Part shown: positions 1-8,051 of the stretch, piece after piece | Layout: every line of letters begins with the position of its first letter | How positions within the stretch are numbered: the first letter of the stretch is position 1 | Source of the DNA: UBA4582 sp047630175 | GTDB taxonomy: Bacteria; Pseudomonadota; Gammaproteobacteria; Pseudomonadales; Azotimanducaceae | Length of the DNA stretch: 13,591 nucleotides | Reading direction: 5' to 3' | NCBI GenBank assembly: GCA_047630175.1 | Contig: JBLHVI010000089.1 | Coordinates: 1 to 13,591, forward strand | Position numbers and translations under genes: made by a program | Notes under the pieces: generated by a model | Told to the model about the DNA's origin: nothing | What the model saw: the letters and a program-made list of their open reading frames with translations, nothing else | Database searches by the model: none

Positions 1-1393
1 GGTGTAGCCCCGGAACGCTGGAATAATAGGTTCTAGCAGTCAACTGGTGCTGACTAAACGACGCGGTCGAATTGAAGTTTACGGCAAGTTGAGCAGGTCC
101 CTTGGTGGAAAATCGATAAGTGAAGGGAAGGCTGAAAGGCACAAGTAACTCTGGCTCTGCGATAATCTCAAGATCGGGGAGAGGTAAGTCTAATACAGTG
201 TTTGCGAGTTGCTCAGAAACTTGCATGACCAGTTCGCTGATACGTGACAGATAGGCTTGGCGATCCGCGGCCGAATTACCTAGATACAACAGCGTGTCTT
301 TGCGTATCTCGGTCAACGCAGGTTGACTGCTCTGGCTGTTCGGATGCAGACCTTGCCACTGAAGGTTAATCTCCGCCTGTAAGTTATGCAGTGCGTTCTG
401 GCCCAGTACTTGAACGGCATCAGCTTGGCGGCCCGCTGCACCGAAACGCTGTAGACGATAAGTGTAGTAAGCAGGGTCGTGACGAGAGGCTGGACCCGAG
501 TCCATATCCGAGTTCATGCTCAGGCGCATACCATCACATGAGAGTTTGCGTGCGAGCCGGTCAAGAGCCGGCAATACATGCTGTTGCAGCGCTGCGCTAA
601 ATCTGTCGTTGTATTGACGCTGCGTGGCGGCGTCAATACCGGCATCCATGAAGCGTGCGGCGAGGTTGTCAGTCAGCTGTCGCGTTTCGATAAGCTGAGT
701 CAGATTGTCTATCACAAGCATACACTCTTGACGTGTTACCTGTGGGCTGAAAGTGGCTGATTTGTCTATTGCGCGGCTGAGCAGCGGTAGTTCTGCGAGC
801 AGTGGATTGATGCCATTGTCTGGATTCATACGGTCGGTATTTGTGCCAGTTGGGGTATTTAGCGTAGCGCGTGTATCGGGATTTCTGGGTGCCGGATCAA
901 TGGGGAAAAGGCTGATGAGTCGCAGCAGATCAATATGTGGACCGTGATAGGGACTCAGTGCTGCGTCTTGCGGTGCGTTGTCGCGTTGTCGCTGTAACTT
1001 TTGTTGAGTGATCTTTAGCGCGTCCAGTCGCAGGCGGTTCTGTGGGTTAAGCAGTTTTGGGTTAAGGCTCATGATCTGCTGATCGTAGTATGCCAACACG
1101 GCTAGCCGGCTGCCGATAACATATGCTGCTCGGTATTCGAGTCCGAGGCCGTCCATCGGCAGTCGTAAAAAGTCATTATCAATGCGGCTGATAAGCTGTT
1201 TAGCAATTTGATTTTCAAAGGCACTGATCGCGGAGTCTGTTGGTGCTTTTGCGATATTGTCTGAAGCGAAAAGGTGCACGGAAAATAGTATTAGTAGGGC
1301 GAGGCCGGTGACTTCCAACATTGATACTAGCCTGCTCGCTCGGTGGTAGTACCGTTCGAAAAAACTATAGTGAATGGTAGGTTCTAATAACAT
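1..1393 (-). CDS. DUF885-family secreted or membrane-anchored protein, C-terminus beyond window
   Basis: I recognise the DUF885 (PF05960) pattern, though not a specific protein. From the N-terminus there is a hydrophobic signal or anchor at about residues 26-43, a long helical region, a segment around NPQNRLRLDAL, a 'LPALDRLARKL' segment like the family's PAY-helix, then 'DPAYYTYRL' and a 'VLGQNALHNLQAEI' segment like the family's lG-x-x-x-v-x-x-l-x-x-em. The family includes putative metal-dependent hydrolases with an HEAxPGHH motif. Here the corresponding stretch at the window edge reads YSSVPGLH (residues 457-464), so the first His, the Glu and one later His appear to be lost. The gene runs off base 1 and 464 residues are visible. 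The start at 1393 gives a basic n-region before the hydrophobic stretch. An ATG at 1321 is the alternative and would give a signal peptide without that region. The gene lies 133 bases downstream of fchA and may be its operon tail. Substrate unknown. Confidence 0.68.
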   Translation of the reverse strand, partial: MLLEPTIHYSFFERYYHRASRLVSMLEVTGLALLILFSVHLFASDNIAKAPTDSAISAFENQIAKQLISRIDNDFLRLPMDGLGLEYRAAYVIGSRLAVLAYYDQQIMSLNPKLLNPQNRLRLDALKITQQKLQRQRDNAPQDAALSPYHGPHIDLLRLISLFPIDPAPRNPDTRATLNTPTGTNTDRMNPDNGINPLLAELPLLSRAIDKSATFSPQVTRQECMLVIDNLTQLIETRQLTDNLAARFMDAGIDAATQRQYNDRFSAALQQHVLPALDRLARKLSCDGMRLSMNSDMDSGPASRHDPAYYTYRLQRFGAAGRQADAVQVLGQNALHNLQAEINLQWQGLHPNSQSSQPALTEIRKDTLLYLGNSAADRQAYLSRISELVMQVSEQLANTVLDLPLPDLEIIAEPELLVPFSLPFTYRFSTKGPAQLAVNFNSTASFSQHQLTARTYYSSVPGLH

Positions 1394-1526
1394 TGTTATG
1401 ACGCCAGGCCTGTTTGATAAAGGGCTACCAAAAATGTAATTTGCGCGTTTTGCAGCACCGCATGCACCAGAATAGATGCGTTTTGGTCAACGATTCATTG
1501 CCGATAGCATAAATCATAAAGAGTAG

Positions 1527-2132
1527 TTAAGTGAGGCTGATGTCGATATCGGTGATTAATTTCTGGCAAGTAGCAACACCTTGTTGAATGGTTTGCAACT
1601 TTGCGTGGCAGTCCGCAATCAGCATCGGCGTTTTGATAGACCGTAGATTAACGCGCAAGTTCATTTGCGATGACTGCAGACATGAGAGCAGCAAGCTCGC
1701 AGCGATGCCAACATCCGTGATCAAGTTTTTGTTTCCATGAATTTGTAGTTGTTGGGCCAGTGGAAGTAGGTCCATAGTTTCATCGATCATAGCCAATGGC
1801 GCCGCGATAGCGGCTCCTAGAGCTTCTTGCACGGCGGCCTGCTTCTGTTGTTTACCGACAGCGTCAGTGGCCGCCATGCCGTAGGCGGCCATAACGGCCC
1901 TGAAGCCAGCGATGTCTTCCTGCGCCAGACGCATGAAGGCTTGTGCACTGTAATCGCAAGTATCGATCACGGTTTGCATCAATACCGGTTGTTGCTGGCT
2001 GAACTGTGCGACCATACCGAGTAGTGCCGCTGCTTGTGCGCCGCTGATGCCTGCGGCAGCGCCACCACCGGGTGTGGGAGTTTTACTCGCCAAATGCTGA
2101 AGATATGTGTCAATAGTTTGGTCGGCGAGCAT
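1527..2132 (-). CDS. fchA: Methenyl-tetrahydrofolate cyclohydrolase (FTCD_C / cyclodeaminase family)
   Basis: This 201-residue protein matches the stand-alone FTCD_C (PF04961) family: a helical bundle with an N-terminal TPTPGGGAAAGISGAQAAAL signature at about residues 19-38. The length is normal for bacterial FchA. Family members hydrolyse 5,10-methenyl-tetrahydrofolate to 10-formyl-tetrahydrofolate in the cytosol, or act as formimino-THF cyclodeaminases when fused to or partnered with a formiminotransferase. No formiminotransferase gene is nearby. The gene immediately upstream, 3 bases away, is a methylene-THF dehydrogenase that appears to lack its own cyclohydrolase residue. The cyclohydrolase role is therefore the better call, by analogy with the mtdA-fchA pair of serine-cycle methylotrophs. 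The start is ATG, and translation is likely coupled to the upstream stop. Confidence 0.82.
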   Translation of the reverse strand: MLADQTIDTYLQHLASKTPTPGGGAAAGISGAQAAALLGMVAQFSQQQPVLMQTVIDTCDYSAQAFMRLAQEDIAGFRAVMAAYGMAATDAVGKQQKQAAVQEALGAAIAAPLAMIDETMDLLPLAQQLQIHGNKNLITDVGIAASLLLSCLQSSQMNLRVNLRSIKTPMLIADCHAKLQTIQQGVATCQKLITDIDISLT

Positions 2133-2135
2133 TGC

Positions 2136-3053
2136 TTAGGCCTGGTGGAAGTTGGCATATAAACGAATGGTGTTGCGCATACACATGGCAACAGTCATCG
2201 GTCCGACCTTGGCAATGTAGATACCCGGATGGTCCTTAATGTCGTCTGCAAAGTTGGGCAGACTAGAAAAGTTCAGGCAGACACTGTCTTGTTTAATTTC
2301 ACCACGCTGAACCTTGTCAAACTGCGGGCTGGGTACCCCTGTGATAATAATATCGGATTCTCCCAGCGCCGCTGCGCGCGAGATATCGAGTTCCTCAGGC
2401 TTAGCGTCACGAAATAGCAAAGGGCCATTCAGGTCAAAGGAGTACACCCTAGCTCCATCGTTAGACAACATAACGGCCAAAGGGCGACCGATGACTTCAC
2501 TTCGATTAAAAATAGTGATGGTTTTATTGTTCAAAGGACGATCCACTGCATCGTTGTAGAGACCCAATTCAGCGAGCATTTTGACGATAGCCAACGGTGT
2601 GCAAGGTAACAAGGCTTTGCGACTGGGATCGTGGTTTAGCGCCAGCCTGTCATTGGCGTATAGCTTGCGAGTCCAGTACTGACTTCCGGCCTCGATATCT
2701 TTCTGATAATCCACTAGATTACGCAGATAGCTGTCTTGCTCATTGTGGAATACAGGAAAATAAATAAAAATGCCATGCACCTTCGGGTCTGCGTTGAGGC
2801 TGACAATCTCGTGTTCTAGGTCCAGACGTTTGATATGTCGTAGGTCGTAGTCGATGCCGATAGCGTCAAATTTTTGCTGGGTAGCGCGCGCATAAGCAAG
2901 GGATGGCTTGTCATCACTGGCAATGAGGCCGACTACTTTAATACGTGCATCGAGCCGATCAACTTCTACCTTGACCTCACTGATATACTTTTCAGCAATC
3001 TTGGCTGGGTCGAGTTGGAGGTGGCGCTTACTGGTTGAGCTACGGGACATCAC
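2136..3053 (-). CDS. MTD1-like methylene-tetrahydrofolate dehydrogenase (monofunctional FolD relative)
   Basis: This 305-residue protein belongs to the THF dehydrogenase/cyclohydrolase superfamily but resembles yeast cytosolic NAD-dependent MTD1 more than bacterial FolD. Similar segments include GIFIYFPVFHNEQDSYL, LLPCTPLAIVKML, FNRSEVIGRPLAVMLSNDGA (the dinucleotide-binding region) and IIITGVPS. It would oxidise 5,10-methylene-THF to 5,10-methenyl-THF. In the active-site helix Tyr54 is kept. The position of the FolD cyclohydrolase lysine (four residues after the Tyr) is Thr58, as recalled for yeast MTD1, so loss of cyclohydrolase activity is expected. FchA directly downstream can supply that step. 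NAD rather than NADP preference is inferred from the MTD1 likeness. The start is GTG at 3053, overlapping the SIS gene stop by 4 bases (GTGA); an adjacent ATG at 3050 is equally possible. The length is slightly above typical FolD (about 285). Confidence 0.82.
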   Translation of the reverse strand: MMSRSSTSKRHLQLDPAKIAEKYISEVKVEVDRLDARIKVVGLIASDDKPSLAYARATQQKFDAIGIDYDLRHIKRLDLEHEIVSLNADPKVHGIFIYFPVFHNEQDSYLRNLVDYQKDIEAGSQYWTRKLYANDRLALNHDPSRKALLPCTPLAIVKMLAELGLYNDAVDRPLNNKTITIFNRSEVIGRPLAVMLSNDGARVYSFDLNGPLLFRDAKPEELDISRAAALGESDIIITGVPSPQFDKVQRGEIKQDSVCLNFSSLPNFADDIKDHPGIYIAKVGPMTVAMCMRNTIRLYANFHQA

Positions 3054-3664
3054 TTTGCCGAACTGTCGTATTGATGAGGTTTGCGCGTGATAGAGCCTAA
3101 GTAGCCTTTGTGGTGTCGCATGCCGTAATCGTGAGCAGTAAAACCCTTGAGTTCCATTAAAGTCAAAGCGAGTGAATCACTGATTGCCTGCATCACTGCG
3201 ATGCTGGCGCTGGGTGTGACCTTCAATGGGCAAGGTTCAATAATGTTACTTCCCATATCGAGAATAATTTCGCTGAGTGCGCGCATAGGGGAGTCAGTAT
3301 GAGAAGTGATGCCGATGACGCGACTGACGCCAAGTTGGCGGGCATTTTCCAACATCTCAATGACTTCGATGGACTTGCCGCTGGTCGAAAACGCGATGAT
3401 CGTATCTTGCGCGTTAACCATACCCAGGTCACCGTGACCGGCTTCTGCAGGATGAATGAAAAATGCTGGTGTGCCAGTAGATGAGAGGGTGGCAGAAAAC
3501 TTGTTAGCAACGTAGCCTGCTTTACCTATGCCTGTGGTGACGACCTTGCCAGGACACTCAAGCAGCAGCGCAATAGCATGCTCAAACGCATCAGTAATCT
3601 GAATATTACTGATGGCTTCTGCTTCCTTTTGGATGATAAAGGCCATTCGCTCTTTCACATTCAC
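3050..3664 (-). CDS. SIS-domain sugar-phosphate isomerase, KpsF/GutQ/KdsD type without CBS domains
   Basis: This 204-residue protein is a single SIS domain of the arabinose-5-phosphate isomerase type. Residues 45-81 hold GIGKAGYVANKFSATL, STGTPAFFIHP and AEAGHGDLG, matching KdsD/KpsF/GutQ, which interconvert ribulose-5-phosphate and arabinose-5-phosphate for Kdo synthesis. The two C-terminal CBS domains of the usual ~320-residue proteins are absent; SIS-only isomerases of this length are known. Two motifs deviate. The usual SGE is SGK (95-97), and the C-terminal HPGGxLG reads HHKGYLG. The true substrate may therefore differ. The start is GTG at 3664; an in-frame ATG at 3646 preceded by a GAAAGAG stretch is an alternative. 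It is the first gene of the one-carbon operon, with a 4-base overlap into the dehydrogenase gene. A plausible promoter lies just upstream. Confidence 0.75.
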   Translation of the reverse strand: MNVKERMAFIIQKEAEAISNIQITDAFEHAIALLLECPGKVVTTGIGKAGYVANKFSATLSSTGTPAFFIHPAEAGHGDLGMVNAQDTIIAFSTSGKSIEVIEMLENARQLGVSRVIGITSHTDSPMRALSEIILDMGSNIIEPCPLKVTPSASIAVMQAISDSLALTLMELKGFTAHDYGMRHHKGYLGSITRKPHQYDSSAK

Positions 3665-3701
3665 CGTGTCACGCCCGCAGTAAGACTAAAATAGAACGCG
3701 T

Positions 3702-3732
3702 ATCATACGCGAGAATTTCGTCTAAACGGCAA
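3702..3732 (-). promoter_or_regulatory. Candidate sigma-70 promoter for the SIS-folate operon
   Basis: On the minus strand a TATGAT -10-like hexamer (3702-3707) lies 19 bases downstream of TTGCCG (3727-3732). The -10 is one mismatch from consensus, but the spacer is long. It lies in the 100-base gap between tgpA and the SIS gene and would give a leader of roughly 30-50 bases. The short palindrome GCGTA-TCA-TACGC (3698-3710) overlaps the -10 and could be an operator. No terminator was seen after tgpA, so read-through from that operon is possible. Confidence 0.35.
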
Positions 3733-3764
3733 TTAATCGCCCCCAATCTGGAACTTGCCGGGAG

Positions 3765-5720
3765 TCAATCAGACGTTCTCAAGGCGTCATTAGCTGCGCG
3801 GGTTCGGTCGTGTGCAAGCCAATCATTTACCAATGCGCGTAGTTGACGTTGTTCCCCTACGGGCAGTCCCCTCGGGTCGAAGCGCCAGCGTTGGTGTAGA
3901 TGTAACAGGTCGAGTAACTCCGGGTGGCCAACGCGGATAGCCCACTGTTGGGGAAGCTCGCCAGGAGCACGGTACAGGCCGCGAGCAGTGAGCAGGCGTT
4001 CAATATCGAAATACGCAGACTCACGCCCCGCAATATCTTCAGTGGGTGCATCAAGAACCTTGGGAGCTTTCACATTGACTTGTTTACTGCGGCTGATGCG
4101 CCAGACAAGGAATAGGGCTAGCAAACCGCTAATGGCGAACAGCAGGCGCTCGTAATTGGCGATGCGTTGCTCGCTCCACCAGCGCCCTGCAAGGAAGTTA
4201 AGATTGGCGAGTAAGTCGATAGCTGGGCGCAGTATGCTTGCCTTCTCAGCTTCATTGGCGGCCCAAGTCGCGGGGGTCGTGTCGACAACTTGCCAGTGGT
4301 CGTCAAGGTACGCCATGGCCCACGCATGGGCATGACGCTGACGAACCACATACATTTCTAGAAACGGGCTGTATTCTTGGACGGCGTAACCGACAACATA
4401 GCGAGCGGGTATACCCATTTGCCGTAACAGCAACACGGTGGCTGTTGCATAGTGCTCGCAGTGTCCGGTCTTTCGTTGGGTTAAGAACTCTTGAAGTGGG
4501 TTCTCCGGATCACCGTTAAGGATCAGGCTGTAGTGAAAACCGGCGAATATAGCATCGATGACATCAAGCGGTTCCGGACCGGCGCTCTTGTGTTGACTGA
4601 TTGTTGCAGCGAGGACATCAATCTGGGAGGTTGGGACATATACATCTGTATCGCTCGGCAAACTGCCGCTGTTAGCGCCGGTGTCGTAACGAACTCGAAA
4701 GTAAGGGCTGGGTACCAGTCCCTGCGCTTGAACGACTCCGAGCAGGCTTTTTTGTAGCCCAATAGCGGTGAGCTCCTCTACGACGGTAATATCCCAAGGC
4801 AGCGCTAGCAGAGGTGCGTCGTTGTCGAAGGTTGGGTAAAAAGTTGCTTTTGTTTCGCGGCCAATAGGTGAGTTGAGGTCCCAGCGAAATTCAGCGCTGC
4901 TCGGCACTGTTTGAAATTCGGGCCGCATGGTAAGCCATAGGGGACCGTCGGGAATGTCATAGACGGCTTCAACAAGCAAGTCGGGGGGCCGAGTGCCGGG
5001 TTCAACGGCGAGCCGCAGTTTGATAGCATCAGAGAGTTTAAGCTGTCCGATGGCACCGATAGAGGTTCTGTTGCGTGTCGGGTCAGTTCTGTTTTGAACC
5101 ATCTGCTCGATCCACGCTTGAGTTTTTGCCCTCAACACCAAATGTGTCTCGCGTAGGCCAGTCTGGATAGCAAGCGTCAAACAAATGATGATTGCCACCA
5201 GTGCCAGCCAAGTCGGCAATTGATAGCGTGTTGAACGCAGGCGCAACATTGTCAGCATCAACAGGCTACCGACAATCGGCAGGTATAATTCGCGATGTTC
5301 GGAATTCATACCGCTGGCGACTAAGCATAAGCTGAAAAACAAGTAGTCCAGATCCCATGATTGAGAAACGGGTGACTGCTGTCGGCGTAAGGAATGAAAT
5401 AGAACATCTAGCGGCATTCTTTGCGTAGTGCTGTAAGCAAACACGACAACCAGCGGAAAGAAAATAAGGGGTAGCCACTGCACCAGTGCGGTAATGAAGT
5501 GGTATTCACGTGCATTCAAAAACAAAAATATAATGGTGCCGAGCAGTGCGAGACTCGTGAGGTCCGCAATCTTATAAAAATCAGCCTGTTTCAGCTCCCA
5601 ACGCCAACGCGTTAGAAATCGGAGTTCAAGTATGAGCCCCATAGGAATTGCCCATAGCAGTAGTTCTGTCTGGTAGCCCCAGAAAAGGCTGGCGATGAGT
5701 TGAAGAAAGCGTAGTTTCAC
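3765..5720 (-). CDS. tgpA: TgpA-like membrane transglutaminase-family protein
   Basis: This 651-residue protein has the usual architecture. Several N-terminal membrane helices fill about the first 195 residues. A soluble, probably periplasmic, region follows, with a transglutaminase core at about 405-485, then one membrane helix at about 545-560 and a cytoplasmic C-terminal DUF4129-like tail. The core keeps a Cys-His-Asp triad: Cys421 in KTGHCEHYATA, His465 in RHAHAW and Asp480 in VVDTTP. Pseudomonas aeruginosa TgpA (about 670 residues) is the reference relative and is reported as important for viability; its exact substrate is unsettled. The gene starts with GTG inside the stop of the DUF58 gene (GTGA, 4-base overlap). 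It forms the conserved moxR-DUF58-tgpA trio. The family call is firm; the biochemical function is not. Confidence 0.9.
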   Translation of the reverse strand: MKLRFLQLIASLFWGYQTELLLWAIPMGLILELRFLTRWRWELKQADFYKIADLTSLALLGTIIFLFLNAREYHFITALVQWLPLIFFPLVVVFAYSTTQRMPLDVLFHSLRRQQSPVSQSWDLDYLFFSLCLVASGMNSEHRELYLPIVGSLLMLTMLRLRSTRYQLPTWLALVAIIICLTLAIQTGLRETHLVLRAKTQAWIEQMVQNRTDPTRNRTSIGAIGQLKLSDAIKLRLAVEPGTRPPDLLVEAVYDIPDGPLWLTMRPEFQTVPSSAEFRWDLNSPIGRETKATFYPTFDNDAPLLALPWDITVVEELTAIGLQKSLLGVVQAQGLVPSPYFRVRYDTGANSGSLPSDTDVYVPTSQIDVLAATISQHKSAGPEPLDVIDAIFAGFHYSLILNGDPENPLQEFLTQRKTGHCEHYATATVLLLRQMGIPARYVVGYAVQEYSPFLEMYVVRQRHAHAWAMAYLDDHWQVVDTTPATWAANEAEKASILRPAIDLLANLNFLAGRWWSEQRIANYERLLFAISGLLALFLVWRISRSKQVNVKAPKVLDAPTEDIAGRESAYFDIERLLTARGLYRAPGELPQQWAIRVGHPELLDLLHLHQRWRFDPRGLPVGEQRQLRALVNDWLAHDRTRAANDALRTSD

Positions 5721-7039
5721 AGACTTGCCAACTTTTCTTGTATCTCGCCAACAGGTAACTGATAGCTATGAGTAGGGAGGTCAGTGAATTCGTTTTCTGA
5801 ATGACAGACGAAAAATATCGTCACCGGCGTTTGGCGGGCCTGCAACTTTTGCAGCAGTGATTGACGGGCTTGATCCCAGGCGCCGAGTACTAGGACGTAG
5901 CCGCTGGTGTCGTGTTTGAGGCCAAGGCAAGCTTCGCTGAGGATATTAAATGACTTGCTGCTGCTTTGTAACAGCGCCAAGGCCTGTAGTTGAGATGTGC
6001 CGCTTTGATCTGCAAGCAGGTGCTGCGCCTGCCGCGCAAGCAATAGCAGGTCCATACTACGTGCGCTGCCGCGCACTGCTAAGAGCAGACTGGCGGCCAC
6101 AGATATAACCTCTTCGAAGATAGTGGTGTCATCTAAGGCTGAGTCGACGACCAGAGTGTGGCGGGCGAAATGTTCCCGTTGAAACTCTTTAATGACCGGT
6201 TTGCCGCGCTTGGCGCTGCTCAGCCAGTGAACGCGCCGTAAGGGGTCGCCCTCACGATAATCTCGTAAAGAAATAAATTCATCTGAGTCGCCAGTCGCTA
6301 CGTTAGCATTTATGGTGCTGGCGCTGGCCGTTGCATCAGAACGACCAGGGAGTTCGAAACGGGGGCTAATGGAGTAGCGTCGAGGGAGAACAAGCAGTTG
6401 CTGGTTGTCTTTAAAGTACTGCAGGCCCAAGTAGAGACCGAAAGGGTCAGAATAAAGGATGCTGGAGTTATCAAAGTGCACGATGCCGCGGCGCAACGGT
6501 GTTGCAGTAACGGACACCAGCGCGGTGCTTTTCACGCCTAGGTCAGGTACTGCTGTCGCAAGTAAGGTGATGCCACTGTTGCGTCGCAAATGCCACATAA
6601 ATCGGTGAAAGCCGATAGTTCGATCATAAGCGTTCCGCGTCTCTTCTCCGGGTTCTGCCAGCTGTTGGAATTCTTCTAGCGATGGCGCTTTGATTGCTAA
6701 ATTGTCAATGACTTGAAGATCGGTCTCCACTTTCTGGCCCAAGTTAGTCACCCTGAGGGTGTAGTCAAAAGTTTGGCCCGCTGTGGCGAAATGGGGCAAG
6801 TCTCGACTGACGTCTACCCTAGGTGGCTGCAGGCGCAAAGCCAGTCTGGAAACGATAAGCAGGCATAACAGCAGAGCAAACAACTGGTAAACTAGGTTCA
6901 AGTTCGTGTCGATGCCAAGTGCCGCGCTTATAATCATGCTGGTTTGAACCATGCGCCCACGATCAGTGGCTCGACGATTTTGGTGATGGTTCGGTCTCGC
7001 AAGGTGTGCATAAATCGGATAAAGCCTGTCTTTAAACAT
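5717..7039 (-). CDS. DUF58 domain protein (vWA-like), MoxR-associated
   Basis: This 440-residue protein has a basic N-terminal stretch, then two hydrophobic segments between about residues 30 and 70. A beta-rich region follows, and then the hallmark DUF58 motif FISLRDYREGDPLRRVHWLS with the adjacent KRGKPVIKEF. The C-terminal part resembles a von Willebrand A-type fold. DUF58 proteins are almost always encoded next to MoxR AAA+ ATPases and are thought to act with them in chaperone-like or cell-envelope processes; no reaction is established. The ATG start lies 6 bases after the moxR stop, and the stop overlaps the GTG start of tgpA. This implies one transcript and coupled translation. Confidence 0.87.
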   Translation of the reverse strand: MFKDRLYPIYAHLARPNHHQNRRATDRGRMVQTSMIISAALGIDTNLNLVYQLFALLLCLLIVSRLALRLQPPRVDVSRDLPHFATAGQTFDYTLRVTNLGQKVETDLQVIDNLAIKAPSLEEFQQLAEPGEETRNAYDRTIGFHRFMWHLRRNSGITLLATAVPDLGVKSTALVSVTATPLRRGIVHFDNSSILYSDPFGLYLGLQYFKDNQQLLVLPRRYSISPRFELPGRSDATASASTINANVATGDSDEFISLRDYREGDPLRRVHWLSSAKRGKPVIKEFQREHFARHTLVVDSALDDTTIFEEVISVAASLLLAVRGSARSMDLLLLARQAQHLLADQSGTSQLQALALLQSSSKSFNILSEACLGLKHDTSGYVLVLGAWDQARQSLLQKLQARQTPVTIFFVCHSENEFTDLPTHSYQLPVGEIQEKLASL

Positions 7040-7045
7040 AATGAC

Positions 7046-8008
7046 TCAGGCGGGTACAGGGAGGTTCGAGATGATATCGGCGACAATTTGATCGGCACCG
7101 CGGCCATTGAACTGGGCATCGCCGTTCACAGCTAGTCGATGCGCAATCACAGGATGTGCTAATTCCTGCACCAAATCAGGCGTGACGAAGTCTTGCTGTT
7201 TGATCAGCGCGAGCGCTTGGCAACATTTCATTAGCATGATGCCTGCCCTGGGGCTGGCGCCCATGGCAACATCAGGATGCACTCGGGTCGCGCGCACCAA
7301 GTCGATGATATAGTGTTTTAACTCCGTGCTAATAAGAGTTTGTTGCGCAGCCTGGCGAATGTCCAAAATGTCAGCCTGACTCACAACGGGTTTAAGTGCG
7401 TCGAGTGGATGAGTGCTGCGCTGCGCATCAAGGATCTTTAGTTCATCCGCGGCGGAAACATAGCCCAGTTTAAAGCGTAGCGCAAAGCGATCCATCTGTG
7501 CCTCTGGCAAAGGATAGGTGCCTTGTAGCTCAATGGGGTTTTGGGTCGCAATAACAAAAAACAACGAGTCCATGGTGTGGCTCTGCCCTTCAATACTTAC
7601 CTGACTTTCTGCCATAGCTTCGAGCAGGGCTGACTGGGTACGTGGAGATGCTCGATTAATTTCATCGGCCAGTAATATTTGAGTAAAGACCGGTCCTCGG
7701 CGAAAGCGAAAATTCTGCTCGCGTTGATCGAATATAGAAACCCCAAGAATATCTGAAGGGAGCAAATCGGGCGTAAATTGAATTCGCTTAAAGTCGCTGC
7801 TCACCGAGGCAGCTAGAGCTTTAGCCAGTGTCGTTTTACCGGTCCCTGGCACATCTTCGAGTAACACGTGGCCGCCCGCGAAAAATGCACTTAGCAGCCA
7901 GTCAATGCTGTGGTTATTGGATTGGATGACTGTTGCCAGGTTGGTGCGTAAGCGTTCAACAAGGCTGATAGTAGCGCTGGGAACTGGGGCTGCGCGGGTT
8001 GATGTCAT
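7046..8008 (-). CDS. MoxR-family AAA+ ATPase
   Basis: This 320-residue cytosolic ATPase of the MoxR/RavA class has Walker A GTGKTT with Lys58. Walker B is in LLADEINRASPRTQSALLEAM, and the sensor and family signature are IATQNPIELQGTYPLPEAQMDRF. A C-terminal AAA lid carries 'GASPRAGIMLMKCCQALAL'. MoxR proteins act as ATP-driven chaperones for partner proteins, here probably the DUF58 protein encoded next. I chose ATG 8008, preceded by GAGAAG at good spacing; an upstream TTG at 8020 would add four residues but has poorer support. It is the first gene of the trio and is transcribed divergently from rpoE across about 225 bases. A perfect 12-base inverted repeat lies in the upstream region (8052-8088). 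No convincing sigma-70 promoter was found there. Confidence 0.93.
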   Translation of the reverse strand: MTSTRAAPVPSATISLVERLRTNLATVIQSNNHSIDWLLSAFFAGGHVLLEDVPGTGKTTLAKALAASVSSDFKRIQFTPDLLPSDILGVSIFDQREQNFRFRRGPVFTQILLADEINRASPRTQSALLEAMAESQVSIEGQSHTMDSLFFVIATQNPIELQGTYPLPEAQMDRFALRFKLGYVSAADELKILDAQRSTHPLDALKPVVSQADILDIRQAAQQTLISTELKHYIIDLVRATRVHPDVAMGASPRAGIMLMKCCQALALIKQQDFVTPDLVQELAHPVIAHRLAVNGDAQFNGRGADQIVADIISNLPVPA

Positions 8009-8051
8009 ATTGCTTCTCAATCAGGTTTGACTTGATGTTGGCAGAGTGGAC

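Noticed and set aside
391..947. Three short plus-strand open frames at the left end
   Set aside because: They lie opposite the DUF885 gene, which has a continuous frame from 1393 to base 1 with family-like sequence.
1394..1526. Promoter or terminator in the fchA-DUF885 gap
   Set aside because: No hairpin with a T-run and no well-spaced promoter hexamers were found.
1886..1899. GGCC-ATAAC-GGCC inverted repeat as a hairpin
   Set aside because: Four-base arms inside the fchA coding region, too short to support a function.
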